Notes: a model not told the origin generated them from the sequence alone. 64,000 bases of DNA from Diabrotica undecimpunctata (GCF_040954645.1 NC_092809.1:70038141-70102140); one strand, 5' to 3'; shown: positions 22,230-34,536, counted from the first letter of the stretch. Program-made: numbers and translations.

Positions 22230-23870
22230 AGTTTATAGGCAAACGTCGAGGTTGTTTATATCGTTAATCGACTCGATTGCGATCGTAGCTTGCCCCATTT
22301 GTGCAACATATCTGCACATCGACCATGTTAAGTTCTGATGCGGTTAAGTGTGCGCCAGGTCTTAGGTGGTAGGTCAAATCCAGGAGGTGTCTCTGTGATG
22401 CAAGGTATGGCTGTATTTAGTTGAGCTGCCGGCCATTCATGGATCCATTTTTGATCCAGTTTGTGTTGAATATTTTCTGGAGCGCAGTCGACTTTTACTT
22501 TTATATTCTATATAGTTATGAATCGGCAGCGCCGTGCTGCTAAGGATCTTGATATATTCTTTGGTAAACAGATTGAGCCGGCGAATATGTGGTGGTGGAA
22601 TGTCGCTCAGCACTAGTAGCCCATGTGTTGGAGTAGATTTCATTACTCCAGCGATCATTTTCATGATGTTATTTAGCTGGACATCTATCTTTTAACATGA
22701 GCACTGTTGATCCATATCGGCGCGCAGTATTCTGCTACGGAATAAACAAGAGCCAAACCTAAAGACCTGAGTGTGAATGCCGATGCTCCCATGTCATTCC
22801 GAAGAGCTTCTGAATGATGTTATTATTCAGCTTCAGCTAAAGCTCAACGTTCTGTCCAAGATCACGCCTATATATTTTTTCATGTTTATTGTGGTTGAGT
22901 CGTGTGTTATTAAAGTGAACGTTAAGGGTTCTTGACCCCAGATTGTTGTTTAGGTGGAAGTAGGTTACTTCGGTCTTGAGGCTTTGGGGCGAAGTCTCCA
23001 TTTTTGAAAGTAATTTCCCATAACCTCTAGGTCTTCCGTAAGAATTTCTTCCGCTTCTTTTAGTAACTTTGTTTGGGTTAATAAAGCCCAATCATCAGCA
23101 TAGCCAAACTTTGTTAATGTTGTTGTCGGCATGTCTGCGATGTATGGCATGTCTGTAAAGGCTAAAAAGCAGTGGTGCGAGTACCGAGCCTTATGGTAGA
23201 CCATTTTGAGGTTTCTGGGGGTGTTTACTTCGAATCCTATAGTTACTTGAAATACTCTCTCGGTGAGCATATTTTCTATTAATCTAGCGGTGAATTTGCA
23301 AGGAATAGTGCATAAAAGGTTACAAATCATTCCTTCTCGCCAGACGGTGTCGAAAGCTACTGACATATCTATGAACGCAGCAGAACTCTTTAGTTTTATT
23401 TGAAAGTCGGCTTCTTTGTAAGTACAAAGAGATAACACCTGGTCTGTACAACCTTGATTTGGTCTAAAACCTACTTGCTCAATTGGTATATCTTTGAGGA
23501 TTGTTGGGCTTATTCTGTTAAAAATTAGTCTTTCGAGTAGTTTATACATTACAAACAGTAGAACAATTGGTCAATAGCTTTTTGGGTGGTCAGATGGTTT
23601 GTTCGGCTTTAGTATTGCTATGACTTTTGAGTGTTGGAATTCCCGTGGGACTCTGCCGGTCTGAATTATGTTTGTAAAGAAATGTGATAGCTAGGTTTTT
23701 ATGTATTTTCTGCAATTGAGTATAAATTCGGGGTGGATGCCGTCGAAACCTGGAACTTAACCCGGAGAAACGTCTTTAAGGGACGTCTTTTCGATAACCT
23801 CTAGGCATGCTCTTCTTGGCTGTGCTTATCATAGCCACGACAAAACCATCGTAGCTCTTACTAGTCAGAA
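22230..23870 (-). pseudogene. Jockey/CR1-type LINE, RT to C-terminus
   Basis: The minus-strand non-LTR RT is readable over 1.6 kb. An upstream block 'VPREFQHSKVIAILKPNKPS' (about 23660-23600) is followed by an open 194-codon part (23549-22965). This part has 'EQVGFRPNQGCTDQ', motif A 'AAFIDMSVAFDTVWREGMI', and catalytic 'KFGYADDWALLTQ' with YADD intact, then 'NYFQKWRLRP'. After a frameshift come 'SLKTEVTYFHLNN' (about 22980) and the later 'DIPPPHIRRLNLFTKE' (about 22600-22555). Near 22380-22270 are 'PPGFDLPPKTWRTLNRIRT' and 'GRCADMLHKWGK', the end of the RNase H/zinc region. The motif-B region is distorted. No ORF1 or endonuclease is seen. Confidence 0.85.
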
Positions 23871-23879
23871 AGTCAGAAG

Positions 23880-25012
23880 CGAACTTTTCTCACTGACGAC
23901 AAATTAATAGATAAGGTACATAGGGTTATTAAATGTTATGGCACTTATTACTGTCTTTCAAAAATTTAGAATATTGTTGAAATTACAGTCTACACCTAGA
24001 GATACTAGACGTGTTGCTTGTATATTGTTACTTGAATTATTACTATAGAGTGCCATTCACGTAAAATGTGTTTTATTGTTAGTGTGGTACTACAAGTTTA
24101 ACACCGCGGCGATTCACACTTTTTAATTAAGTAATCATGCGTTAACCTAGTACCACCGAGTCTGAGACGCATCATTATTATTTATTGGCTCCTTAAGGTA
24201 AGTAACACACTCCATGTGACACATTTCATATATTTTCCACGCACACAATATTGATTTTTTTATACAAGCTTTTATGTCCGTTGATACCGATGTGTTTACA
24301 ATTTCGGAAACATCACTCACAATCGCTTCTTTAGCACTACAGACAGCATTTTCGTTGCTTTTATTCCTATATGGGCTGGAATTCAGATAAAATTTATCTC
24401 ATTATGATTGATATGAGCCTGATAATTGACATTTGAATTTTTTTTAAGTGGGGTTTTTGGAAACAATTGTCGGATGCTTTGTATGTACTAAGTGAGTCTA
24501 TTAACATGCCATATTTGCAGTTTATTGGCCTTCTCTGGAATTACTTTAGATGCTCCCACACCTTCCCAAAGTTATATGTGTATTTTGATAATGTGTGTAA
24601 GGAAGACATTAAGGTATAATAATGTCAAATCAATGCAAATGGTATTTTATTCTTTTATAGAAAGATTTAGCAGAACATGGATTTGCTGTGAGGATTGGGA
24701 ATTTATTAGTAAAAGTATTTCTATATACAGGATGTCTTGAATTATGCTTAATTTTTTTTGCATACGTTAGACTAAGGTAAACTCTTTTATCAGTTAACGG
24801 GAACTCATTAGCTTTTTAAATCAAAATTTTAATTGGTGTTGTACAAAATGTTCTCAAACATATTCTGATTGCTGTGTCGTATCATGTCGTAAGTTATAAG
24901 CTATAGTTGCCTAGCTGTGATCTTATAATAGTTATGTACAATATTAATAAAGTATTTCTGTCAAAACTCCAATTTTGTTGTGCTAAAATTTTTAGTAAAT
25001 TTAATCTTCTAT
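23880..25012. other. Stretch without recognisable features
   Basis: The open frame at 24492-24740 has no motif I recognise. No repeat with identifiable ends was found. Confidence 0.4.
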
Positions 25013-25023
25013 AATATTTACAA

Positions 25024-26458
25024 TACAAAATATGCAATGAAACAAGCTAAAGGTGGTAAATCTCCCGGGCCTGATGAAGTTCCTATCGAATAACTCAAAA
25101 TTGTGAATACTGAATCTATTGATATTTTTTTGGATGTATTCAATACTATATATAGCACAGGTATAATACCTAAAGAATGGCTCCAATCAACATTCATACT
25201 GCTACCCAAAAAAGCCAATGCAAAGGAGTGCAATGAACATCGCACCATAGCCTTAATGAATCATGTCTTGAAATTGTTTTTAAAAGTAATTCACAATAGA
25301 ATACATACAAAATTAGATGAAGGCATAAGTAATACACAAATGGGATTTAGGAAAGGACTGGGAACACGAGATGCACTGTTTGCAGTAAGTGTTCTTTACG
25401 CAGAGATAATCAGCTCAAAGAAATTTTATTAAATAAAAACATAGACAGTAGAGACATTAGAATCATATGTAACCTCTATTGGAACCAAACAGCAAAAGTG
25501 AAAGTTAAAAACGAACTAACCGAGTATATCCAGATTCGCCGTGGGCTCTGCCAAGGGTGTATTTTATCACCCTTGTTATTCAATTTATACAGTGAAGCCA
25601 TCTCAGAATTAGCGCTTGCCGAAGTCAGTGAGGGCCTTATAATAAATGGTGAGCCACTTAATAACATAAGTTATGCTGATGAGACCGTCCTTCTGACAGG
25701 AACACTAAAAGAACTGCAACACCTTGCTGAACAACTAAATATATATTGCAACAATTATGGACTAAAAATAAATTTGAAGAAAACCAAGTTCATGATATTT
25801 ACAAAAGCACAAAACATCAAAGTTAAGCTAGTACTAGATAATACAGAACTTGAACAAATATCTTCGTACAAATACCTTGGAGCATGGATCACAGAAGATA
25901 CTGATCAGATAAAGGAAATAAGATGCCGCATTGAAATTGCACGGTCAAATTTTAATAGAATGAGAAAACTTTTTTGTAATCGCGATATCAATATATCGCT
26001 CCGAATAAGAATGCTTTGATGTTATATTTTCTCTACCCTTTTGTATGGGGTTGAAGCTTGGACACTTAAAAAATCCAACATTAAAACCCTAGAAGCATTC
26101 GAAATGTGGTGTTACCGACGTATTTTGAAAATATCTTGGATGGATCGCAAAACAAAAGAACAAGTTCAAGAACTAGGAAAACAATGCGAAGTTTTAAATT
26201 TGATAAAAATCAGGAAATTGAAATAATTGGGGCACATCATGAGAAGTGAAAAATACGAACTAGGTACTAAGGAATATAATGCAGAGTAAAATCAAAGGCA
26301 GCAGAAGCGTAGGAAGACGTAAAATCTCGTGGCTACGCAATCTCCGTGAATGGTTTGGATGAAGTTCAATTGAAATATTCAGGCGCGTAACCAACAAAAT
26401 TATAATTGCCAGAATGATTTCCAATCTCCGATAGGAGCGGAACTTGAAGAAGAAGAAG
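25024..26458 (+). mobile_element. LINE with delimited ends, RT catalytic sites lost
   Basis: A 1435-bp 5'-truncated LINE is bounded by an exact 11-bp duplication AATATTTACAA (25013-25023 and 26459-26469) and ends in AAGAAGAAGAAGAA. Blocks: 'AKGGKSPGPDEVPIE', 'EWLQSTFILLPKKANAKECN' and 'QMGFRKGLGTRDALFAVSVL' (25190-25390), then 'RRGLCQGCILSPLLFNLYSE' (25535-25595) and 'NISYADETVLLTG' (25663-25700). These are followed by 'LKINLKKTKFMIFTKAQ', 'SSYKYLGAWITED', 'RRILKISWMDRKTKEQV' and a decayed C-terminal tail. The RT motif A (FIDYEKAFD) is deleted near 25400-25435 and YADD reads YADE, so the enzyme is dead. Same family as 17426-18203 and 29392-29641. Confidence 0.92.
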
Positions 26459-26599
26459 AATATTTACAAGTTATATAATTAATATTAAATATTACATATT
26501 TACTTTTAGTTATTAAAAAGATGAATCCAGTTTCCTGTGACTATTCTTCAATATCTAACATAATATTTTGTGTAAGTTGTAAGAAGTTTGTGTCCTTCT

Positions 26600-27435
26600 A
26601 CAGGAACTTTGTCTCAATGTGAATTATAAGAAGTAGGTTAAGTTCTTGCTTTGGCCAAATATTACGAGATAGTCAGCATCTAATCGGCTTTTAAGTGGGA
26701 ATTTTTGGTTTCGTACAAAATCATTTATGGAAATTATAAATAGTGTGGGACTTATAACAAATTTCTAAGGAATCCCATTTTCCAATTCCACTTTTGACGA
26801 CAAGTTACCATTTACTTTAATTTGCATATACCTTTTATGTAAGATGTTTTTAATAGATACAAAATAATGTCTTTTAATTTCTAAATCATACAGTAATCTG
26901 ATGATACGGTGGCGCCAGACTGTATCAAAGGCTCTTTCAGTATCAAAAAATATTGCAATACATTTTTTATTAAAGGAGAGGGCTTACTATACACTGCTTT
27001 CTAGGCTAGATCTATAATATTGTCTAAAGTTGATCTATTTTGTTGCAAACCACCTTGTTCTAATATAATAGTACTTTCATCTTCAAGTGTTCAAAGGAGA
27101 GGACATTTGACCGTTTTTTTCTAATAGTTTGCATGCAGTACATGTTAGTGCAATTGATCTGCAAGTCTCAGGATCTGTTTTGGAATATTTTTGTTTTAAT
27201 ATTGGTATTATAATCCTCTCCACGCTGTTAAATATATTAAGTAGATGATTGTGTGGATCCTCAGGTAAATGCTTAATAAAGACCATTGGGATATTATCTG
27301 GACACTCATTAGTCTCTTCAAATATGTTTAATGCATATTTGTATTCATATATAATAAATTTGCAATTTGAAGCATCTGGATCATTTACAAAGGGTATAAT
27401 TACATTGCGTTTTTCGTTCTGTTTAACAGGTTAAC
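26600..27435 (-). pseudogene. Jockey-type LINE RT fragment
   Basis: Minus-strand RT blocks run from right to left: 'DNIPMVFIKHLPE' (about 27295-27260), 'RIIIPILKQKYSKTDPETCR' then 'SIALTCTACKLLEK' (about 27225-27110), motif A 'AIFFDTERAFDTVWRHRIIR' (about 26960-26895), then 'SSKVELENGIP' and 'SVISPTLFIISINDFV' (about 26800-26715). The catalytic YADD is represented by a distorted 'ADYLVIFG' (about 26680-26655). Stops and frame shifts throughout; the EN and RNase H parts are not seen. Confidence 0.8.
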
Positions 27436-27670
27436 TGCAACAAAAAAAATAAAAAAAAGTACATGGTGCCATGATCCAAGTTGAAAAAGTGCATCTGGTA
27501 CACAACTGAAATACTTCCATTCGTGATGAGACTTGTCGTTTATAATTCCGCCGAGTGGTTGTTTTGACTAATATTTCATCAGTAGAGGTCTGATTGTTAG
27601 TAAGACAACGTGCTTGTATTATTTTTAGAGTTGGATAATAGTAAAAGCAATTATTATTTCTTGAAATAAA

Positions 27671-28324
27671 ATGGCAAGTCACGGTAAAGTGATGGTTGGT
27701 ATGGTTTTGGAAAACGATGAACGATCAGGTAAGACATAATTCTCATATTTTCGTATCATATTTTCATATGTAAATAATTGCATAGGGTTTTTATTTGAAA
27801 TACGTACAAAATAAGAAAGATAATGTTCTGAAAAATACACTTATATTTATTATTAGAATAGATTAAATAGTGGAGTAGATAGAATTGTCATTAAAAGATA
27901 TACAGAAAATATAGATAGGTATATAGAAAGATTTTTAGGCAAAGAGTAAAAAAAGCAATAACCAATAAAATTTACTAAAATTATATAAATTGTCAATATA
28001 AATAAAAAATTATGAAGTAAAACAAAAACAGTCTATTGCAAAATTTAAATAAATTGTAAATTGCATAATTTACCTTAGGTTCCTAACTATGAAAATTTTT
28101 GAGAGTTTCACGGCTACAAAAAAGTTTGCTTTTTTTTAGATGATGAACTTAATGATTTCAGTTTCTTTCATTCTGACCTAGACCTCCCTCCTTTAAAAAA
28201 TAAACGTAGAAAGCTAAATAGTCTTGTTGCAAAAAGAGAAATTGGTAATGAGACTTACTGTTCCAAGTCACTTTCCGGCCGGGATAACATTCCCAAGGAA
28301 ATACAATTTTTGGGTGAAAATTAA
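27671..28324 (+). CDS. Putative two-exon gene for an 80-residue protein of unknown function
   Basis: Exon 1 (27671-27728) starts with ATG in a good Kozak context (AAAATGG) and encodes MASHGKVMVGMVLENDERS plus one base. It ends CAG followed by GTAAGA, a consensus donor. Exon 2 starts at 28140, right after TTTTTTTTAG, a strong acceptor with a polypyrimidine tract. The split codon and the frame match, giving 'DDELNDFSFF...' and a stop at 28322-28324, overlapping an AATAAA signal. The product would be acidic in the middle, then basic ('KNKRRK'), without signal peptide or membrane segment. I do not recognise the family. It could be a small host gene, the N-terminal exons of a degraded gene, or part of a transposon. 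The 411-bp intron is AT-rich. Confidence 0.45.
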
Positions 28325-28479
28325 TAAAATATTGTCCAACTACAGCTTTTAAAGAACTCGATTCACAATTTCTAAAAAAATATTTTACAATAAACTAATC
28401 GTTTTGTTTCTCCGGTAATTTACAATGAATGTTAAGTTTTAAACAAACAGAAAATCAATAGGTGATGACGGAATTCCTC

Positions 28480-29200
28480 TAGGAATAATCTAAGCGATCG
28501 AAAATATCTACCAGAACAACACAATAAAAGTAAAAGTTAAAGTAGAACTAACTGACCCTATTGAAGTTAGCAATGGGATAAGACAGAAAGATTCCCTGAG
28601 TCCTCTATTGTTCAACCTGATTATGGATGAAATAATAAAAAAAGTAAAAACTAAAAAATAAATATCAAATGCGAGAAAAACAGCTTAAAATAATCTGCTG
28701 TGCAGACGCTACTCTCTCAAAGTGAAGATGATTTACAACGTATGCTGCACCAATTTAATATAGCCGCCAGAAAATTTAACATGTTAATTTTTCAAACAAA
28801 GATAAAATTCATGGTTTTAACAGCAAATTTACTAAGATGTAAATAAGCATCACATTATGCATTATCTAGCTACAAAAAGCTCAAAACAGAAGTAGAATAT
28901 TAAGTGAGTGGAGCAAACACAGCCGCAGGATAGTGGCTGGCTGTAGCCACATGGGGCAGAGCTATAAGTACAGATATACGACGCAGATGCAAGGTGTAAA
29001 ACATCAAGAACTTAGTAAGAAATAGAAGAGTAGAATGGAACGATCATATAAGCCAAATGACAACAAATAAAGTTGTAAAGACGACAAGAGGCGGTTCCCC
29101 TATAGAAAGACGATCACTAGGAATATCACGTAAACGATGGAAGGACAACTTACTAGAGGTACATTGAAAATTAGACAGAATCATGTCTTCTTCAAGCGGA
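28480..29200 (+). pseudogene. RTE-like LINE fragment
   Basis: Decayed LINE RT: 'AIENIYQNNTIKVKVKVELT' and 'GIRQKDSLSPLLFNLIMDEI' (28500-28640; canonical RQGD..SP.LFN), then traces of the catalytic and post-catalytic region. The C-terminal tail is 'EWNDHISQMTTNKVVKTTR' with 'RKRWKDNLLE' (29030-29165). Stops in every frame. No ends or target duplication could be fixed. Confidence 0.75.
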
Positions 29201-29391
29201 AAAAAGGAAGATTTAAACTTGCTTTCACCGTTGTCAAGATAATTAAGTGTTAATATATTGGTTCAGCAATTGTTGTACTGTGTTCTTAAAATTTGTGTAT
29301 AGTTTTATATATAAATATATAAATTTACTTATTTATTATAAATGACTTTAAAAAACACTTTTGTACAGTATATTCATTATAAATTTTTTGA

Positions 29392-29641
29392 AAAGTCGCA
29401 AACTAAAATACCTGGGCCATATAATGCGCAGTGAACAACGATACAACCTACTTCGGACCATACTTCAAGGTAAAGTGCATGGGAAAAGAGGTCCAGGAGG
29501 AAGAAGAATATCCTGGCTGCATAACCTGCGAAAATGGTTTAACTTAACCACTACCGGACTTTTCAGGGCAGCAGTCAACATAGTCAGAATAGCCATGTTC
29601 GTGTCCACCATCCGTAACGGATAGGCACCATAGGAAGAAGA
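29392..29641 (+). mobile_element. Short LINE 3' end, (GAA) tail
   Basis: A 250-bp 5'-truncated insertion is bounded by an exact 11-bp duplication AAATTTTTTGA (29381-29391 and 29642-29652). It encodes only the C-terminal tail ('RKLKYLGHIMRSEQRYNLL', 'GKRGPGGRRISWLHNLRKW', 'LFRAAVNIVRIAMF') and ends GGAAGAAGA. Same family as 17426-18203 and 25024-26458, with an unbroken frame to its natural stop. Confidence 0.9.
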
Positions 29642-29898
29642 AAATTTTTTGAGCATATCTTTGTTTTAATTATGATTCAATTTCTAATTTAACAAAAATA
29701 TGTGAATGTTGAGTTGGACGCCAATGTAACAAAAGTATTTTGGTCTAATATAACAAATTACAACAGAGTGCCAATGTAAAAAAAAACAAATAAATTAAAG
29801 GCTGGCTAGCGGAATGTGCCGGAGAGTGACTACTTAACACTCAAAAGAGGATTCTGCCAGTTTTCATGCCCTACAGAGACCGTAAAATGAATGGAAAG

Positions 29899-29917
29899 GT
29901 AATAATAATAATAATAA

Positions 29918-29951
<34 letters not shown>

Positions 29952-29975
29952 ATATATATATTATATATATATATG
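29899..29975. repeat. (ATA)n/(AT)n microsatellite
   Basis: An ATA run followed by AT repeats interrupted by short variants (TACATATA, TAATATATA). Confidence 0.9.
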
Positions 29976-29979
29976 AATA

Positions 29980-30960
29980 ATGTAAATAAAAGCGATAAAC
30001 TATGGGAATTGCTCTAAGATGTGATTGGGCGCCAGGAAATTATTACCATATACCTTCCAAGGTATCTTGTAAAGCTGTATACCCCTTTTGCTGAAATGAA
30101 AAGTTAAACAGGTATTAATTGAAATATTTAGTCTTTACCACAAATTGAATACCTAGCCAAATATATACAGTGTAATTTATATGCTACCCACTATCAGTTA
30201 TGCACAGGCACCCTAGTTACTTATATACTAAAAAAATTTCCTGGTTATACACAATTGATCCTTAATTATCTAAATTTACAAATAATAAAATATAAGAAAA
30301 AATTTAATGATTCTACCTAAAAAAGTAATTTACCTGCCTACTAGAGATGTAACTCTGTACTTCGGCTTTCAATTATATGTATTTATAAAGTAATAAGGAC
30401 ACTATCCTGAAGGGATAGATGCCCAAAGGTTTAAATATATAATAATAAAATATCAATAAAGAACTCTCTGATTAAATGTGTAGACATAAAACCGTACGAG
30501 TTGATAGGGAGGATTTAAAACCTCAACGTGTAGTTAACACTTAGTCCTTAAATATTATTTAGTATTACTTAAAAAAATTACAGGTCTTTATTATTAAATG
30601 AAATAGTATGATTTAAGGTTGAAGAAAAAAAATGTTATAAAACTGATTATTAAAATTGATGAATAAAACTTAATCAAAATGAACAATATTTCACACTCTA
30701 AATGAGAGAGGTCTTTCCGGCTAGTTTCCTGAAGTTGTCCAGGAATAGTCTTATAAAGATCCAGACCTCTGAAGGAACAGCTAAGGGTGACGGCAAAGGT
30801 GCAAACCCAGTAGGGAACAAGTCAATTTCTTTTTTATTCAATAAACTCCAACAAAAATAAAAATGAAGAATCCTTGACTTTGGATTTTAACTTCTTTAGT
30901 AGGCTAAAAAGAACACTTGTGTTAGAGTTCCTTCTTACTCTTAATAAAAAGTAGAGAAAA
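29980..30960. other. Non-coding stretch with a primer-site-like motif
   Basis: No coding signal. On the minus strand, TGGCGCCCAATCAC at 30034-30021 resembles a tRNA-Lys type retrotransposon primer-binding site, but no LTR with a partner copy or coding region is seen beside it, so no element is called. Confidence 0.35.
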
Positions 30961-30969
30961 ACACAAGGT

Positions 30970-31092
30970 TTAATAACCTTGAAAGATAGTATAAAAATTT
31001 ACTGGGAAGCTTTTATGAAAGCAAAAAGCTTTAATGATTTTGTAAATAATGTGACCTTCGCATGGTTTGACAATATGGATATACCTATTTTA
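30970..31092 (+). pseudogene. Possible pogo/Tigger-like transposase remnant
   Basis: One open stretch reads 'TLKDSIKIYWEAFMKAKSF' and then '..NNVTFAWFDNM'. This resembles the C-terminal helical segment of pogo/jerky-type DDE proteins (TLKD....AW..V.....NAW). It is short and isolated; the resemblance could be chance. Other pogo sequence is present at 59830-60540. Confidence 0.3.
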
Positions 31093-31099
31093 GAATATA

Positions 31100-32425
31100 A
31101 AAGACCGGTATGAGACACAATATTTTTATAGATAGTCTTGATAGATAGTAGATAGTTTTAAAGACATACTTAATTATATGTTTTTTAAGGCCGGAAAGTA
31201 AAATAGAACATTAATATGATTTTATATCATTACTACATGTATATCTAAATCCAGAATATTTCTTAATGGAATAATGTGAGAAATGACAGATAGATATATC
31301 AACCATCAAAGCAAAAATGACGATATTATAGAAATCAAAATAGCTGATGGTTTTGATACTTTTTATTGATCATTGGATCCACTTACTGAATAAGAGTGAC
31401 TATAAATCAAACGCTACACACAACAAAACAACTAAAACTCTTTCATCTTTTCTTCTTCCCCAAAAAAATACTATTCTTAAAACAAATTTAGTACTGCTCC
31501 CGCCGCCTACTTTTTAGTTAACCCAACTTATCTTCCCAAAAATTAGAACTAGAGTAAGCGTTAATTGCCAGTCGGATGAGCATGTCTGCCAAAACTACCG
31601 CTTGGAGTCGCTGTTTAATACCAACTTAGAAATTAAAAATTAAGAAATATTAATGGAATATATATTTATAATTTTTATTTAAAAGTCATTAAAGAATTAT
31701 TGAAGTGACGGACTCGTTACATAATATTTTAATCCATCCATACTCAAAATTCAAGTTGTATTTTTGCCAACGAAAAAAATATATTAATTTTTGCAAAATA
31801 CAATTAAACACGACAACATTTTATTCAGTACACCTTACCCAATATTGCGACGCACGAATATACAAACTCTGCATCGATATAATAATAAACGGGCCTCGTG
31901 GGAGCGAGCGTTTGAATAATACAATTCTGTTAGATTAAATTTGTCGGAACAAACTGAGTTTAATATTAATTTTAGTTTATTCGAGCAAAGGCTATAAATA
32001 TGACAAAATTATGCGAAATGAGCGGCGATAATGTTCGCCGAACAATGGTGCAGAATTATGGGAATTCGAAATATTCTAGAATAATAGAAAAGCCGCAGTT
32101 TCCCCCAAGGGTAGTCGTTTATCAATGAGATGCTTTATCATTAAAACTTACTTACTTAAGTTATATTTTTTTAATTTGAATATTCATCCGTTAAACTTAA
32201 TTATAATTAAAATTATAATTTATTTATAATCCTAAGTATATATATTAAAGAAAACCACCGGGACTTCTTAGAAACTTATAAGATAAGATAATATAATATA
32301 TTAAATAAAGGGGTGGTTAATGAGTCTATTAAGTAAGATAGATACAAATAAAATATAAAACAATCAGAAATATACATAATAATTTTGAGACTAATTTGGA
32401 AATTAATTAACCACCTTATCGTCAT
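31100..32425. other. AT-rich stretch without recognisable features
   Basis: The open frame at 31705-31938 shows no known motif. A moderately GC-rich patch near 31880-32060 stands out but I cannot name it. Confidence 0.4.
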
Positions 32426-32428
32426 CAC

Positions 32429-32475
32429 TTCCTAATACTTCATAAGTATTAAGAAGTGATAAGAAGTATTAGGAA
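32429..32475. repeat. Hairpin-forming inverted repeat
   Basis: TTCCTAATACTTC (32429-32441) faces GAAGTATTAGGAA (32463-32475), 13 bp perfect, with a second alternative pairing inside (CTAATACTT with AAGTATTA). It lies just before the start of the LINE at 32490. Confidence 0.7.
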
Positions 32476-32489
32476 CAAAAAAAAACATA

Positions 32490-34345
32490 AAAAACACCAC
32501 GAACCACCATGGACGACAGAAAACGTAAAATAAATGATTCAATAAAAAAACAAATTATATAAGAAATGGCTAACAAATAAAACATCTAGCAATAGAGTAA
32601 CATATCCAAGAAAAAACGGAGAAGTACGCAATAAAATAAAAGAAGCAAAAAACAATTTCTGGAAACAAAAATGTGTCCAAGTTGAAAATTTAATTGGTGG
32701 TTCTGAGACTATGGAAGCATGAAGAACTATTACTAATCTAAAGAAAAACAACCATAACTCCTTAAGCAACTTATTTCCTACAGAAAAGTGTGAAAATCAC
32801 TATAAAACTTTACACCAAGAGTCCAGATTGGAATATATAGGAGAGAAATACAGTATGGAGAGACAAATAAATAGTAACATTAATACTAACAACGAGGTCT
32901 GTACTGTGTTAATTAAAATGAAAAACGGTTGATCTCCATTACCTGGCAATATAGCTGTAAAGTTACTTAAAGCAGGAGGTCCATTCCTAATAGAACGAAT
33001 AACTTTTCTAATAAATCAATGCTGCTAACAAATTAAAGTACCATCTGAATAGAAAACCGCTCACTAAGTGTCCATATTTAAATAAAGTAATCGAAAAGAT
33101 CCTAACTTCTATAGAGGATTAAGTGTCCTACATACTTTCGGGAGATTGTTTGGAAAGATAATAAATGAAAAAATATGGACCAAAGTACATTTACGCCTGG
33201 TAGATCTTGCACTGATAACTTGTTTATACTCCAAAAATTAATAGAAAAAAGAATAGCGGTTGGTACCGAAGTGCATCTGGCCTTCATTGACCTAGAAAAG
33301 ACATATAATACAGTTCCAAGACTTAAATTGTGACAAGCTTTAAAACAACTCAGCATTAGTCCATACCTTTTAGGAATAATCACAGAAGTATACAGGGATA
33401 ACACTACTTATCTAATAATCGGAAATAGACTATCAGAGCCAATAAAACTAACTAAAGGACTAAGACAAGGATGCATTATGTCACCCTTACTGTTTAATTT
33501 ATATATTGAGGCTGCCCTCCAAAATTGGAAATACCACTGCCAGGGAATGAGAATCCCCATAGGAAATGACGTACTGTTCTCCCTGAACTTTGCGGATGAC
33601 CAAGTCGTCCTAGTTCAATATTCTTATGATCTAGAATTTATGATAAAGCGTCTATATGTAAAATGGGGGTTACAAGTCAGCATAAAGAAAACAAAATATT
33701 TAGTTATCAATTCAGATGCAAGGTTTGAAGTGTTGATCGACAAGGACTTGGAAATCAAACAAGTGGAAAAATGTAAATATTTAGGTGCACTCATTGATAG
33801 GAACGGCTTGGAAGAAACCGAAATTAAACACCGACTTAATCACGGACGTTAAATTGTAGAATGTCTGAACTCCTTATGGTGAATCGCAAAATTTCCAAAA
33901 AGAACAAAAAAAGAATAGGGCAAACCATGGTTGAATCAGTTCTTTGTTATGGCTCTGAAGTATGAAAAATTATTGCAGACCTCAAGAGAAGATTGATGGC
34001 AGTTGAAATGGATTATTTGAGAAGAAGTGCAAGAACATCAAGGCTGGAAAGAAAGACCAATGAATCTATAAGAAATAACATGAATGCTACAGAAACGGTC
34101 ATTGGCAGAATAGAAAGAAGAGGTTTAAAATGGTTTGGACACCTATTGAAAATGCCTGAACGTTGGCCACAAAAACTTCGGAGATGGAAGAAGAAAAACA
34201 GGTAGACCTCGACGCTCATGGAATGAAGGAATTAGAAGAGCGATGGAATCGAGAGGTTTGGAGGAAGAGCATGCCTTGGAACGGGACGATTGGCGGAGGA
34301 GAACGGGAATACGGCGATAGCCGTCTCCAAAATGTATTGTATTTA
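32490..34345 (+). pseudogene. LINE, near-complete RT to C-terminus
   Basis: Plus-strand LINE. Its RT is readable from about 32900 ('VKLLKAGGPFLIERI'), with motif A as 'VHLAFIDLEKTYNTVPR' (33270-33320), then 'KGLRQGCIMSPLLFNLYIEA' (33455-33515), 'NFADDQVVLVQ' with FADD intact (33588-33620) and 'QVSIKKTKYLVI'. A post-RT region 'EIKQVEKCKYLGALIDRNG' follows. The C-terminal tail is 'ERRGLKWFGHLLKMPE' (34110-34160), then 'GRPRRSWNEGIRRAMESRGL' in another frame and a stop near 34321. Same family as the nested copy 45912-47057. Multiple stops and frameshifts. The upstream part (32490-32890) matches the linker after the endonuclease; the endonuclease itself is missing. Confidence 0.85.
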
Positions 34346-34536
34346 CAAGTTGGATCCTGTAACATAAAGTTTGCTACAGTTTGTTTTCTAATAGAAAGTG
34401 GATACTTGTAGTCAAACAGTACTGGAGAAACTTGTGCAATAGCTTACTTCATTAATATTGTAAGTATAAACGTAATTTTCATAGAAACCACCATTCTTTT
34501 AAAAAACAAAATGATTTGTTAAAATAAATTACACAA

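Noticed and set aside
24492..24740. 82-codon open frame as a gene
   Set aside because: No motif, no Kozak or splice support, and composition typical of random AT-rich sequence.
27530..27560. GTGATGAGACTTGTCG as a hammerhead core
   Set aside because: The first conserved residues and the GAAA block are missing, and no stem I can be drawn.
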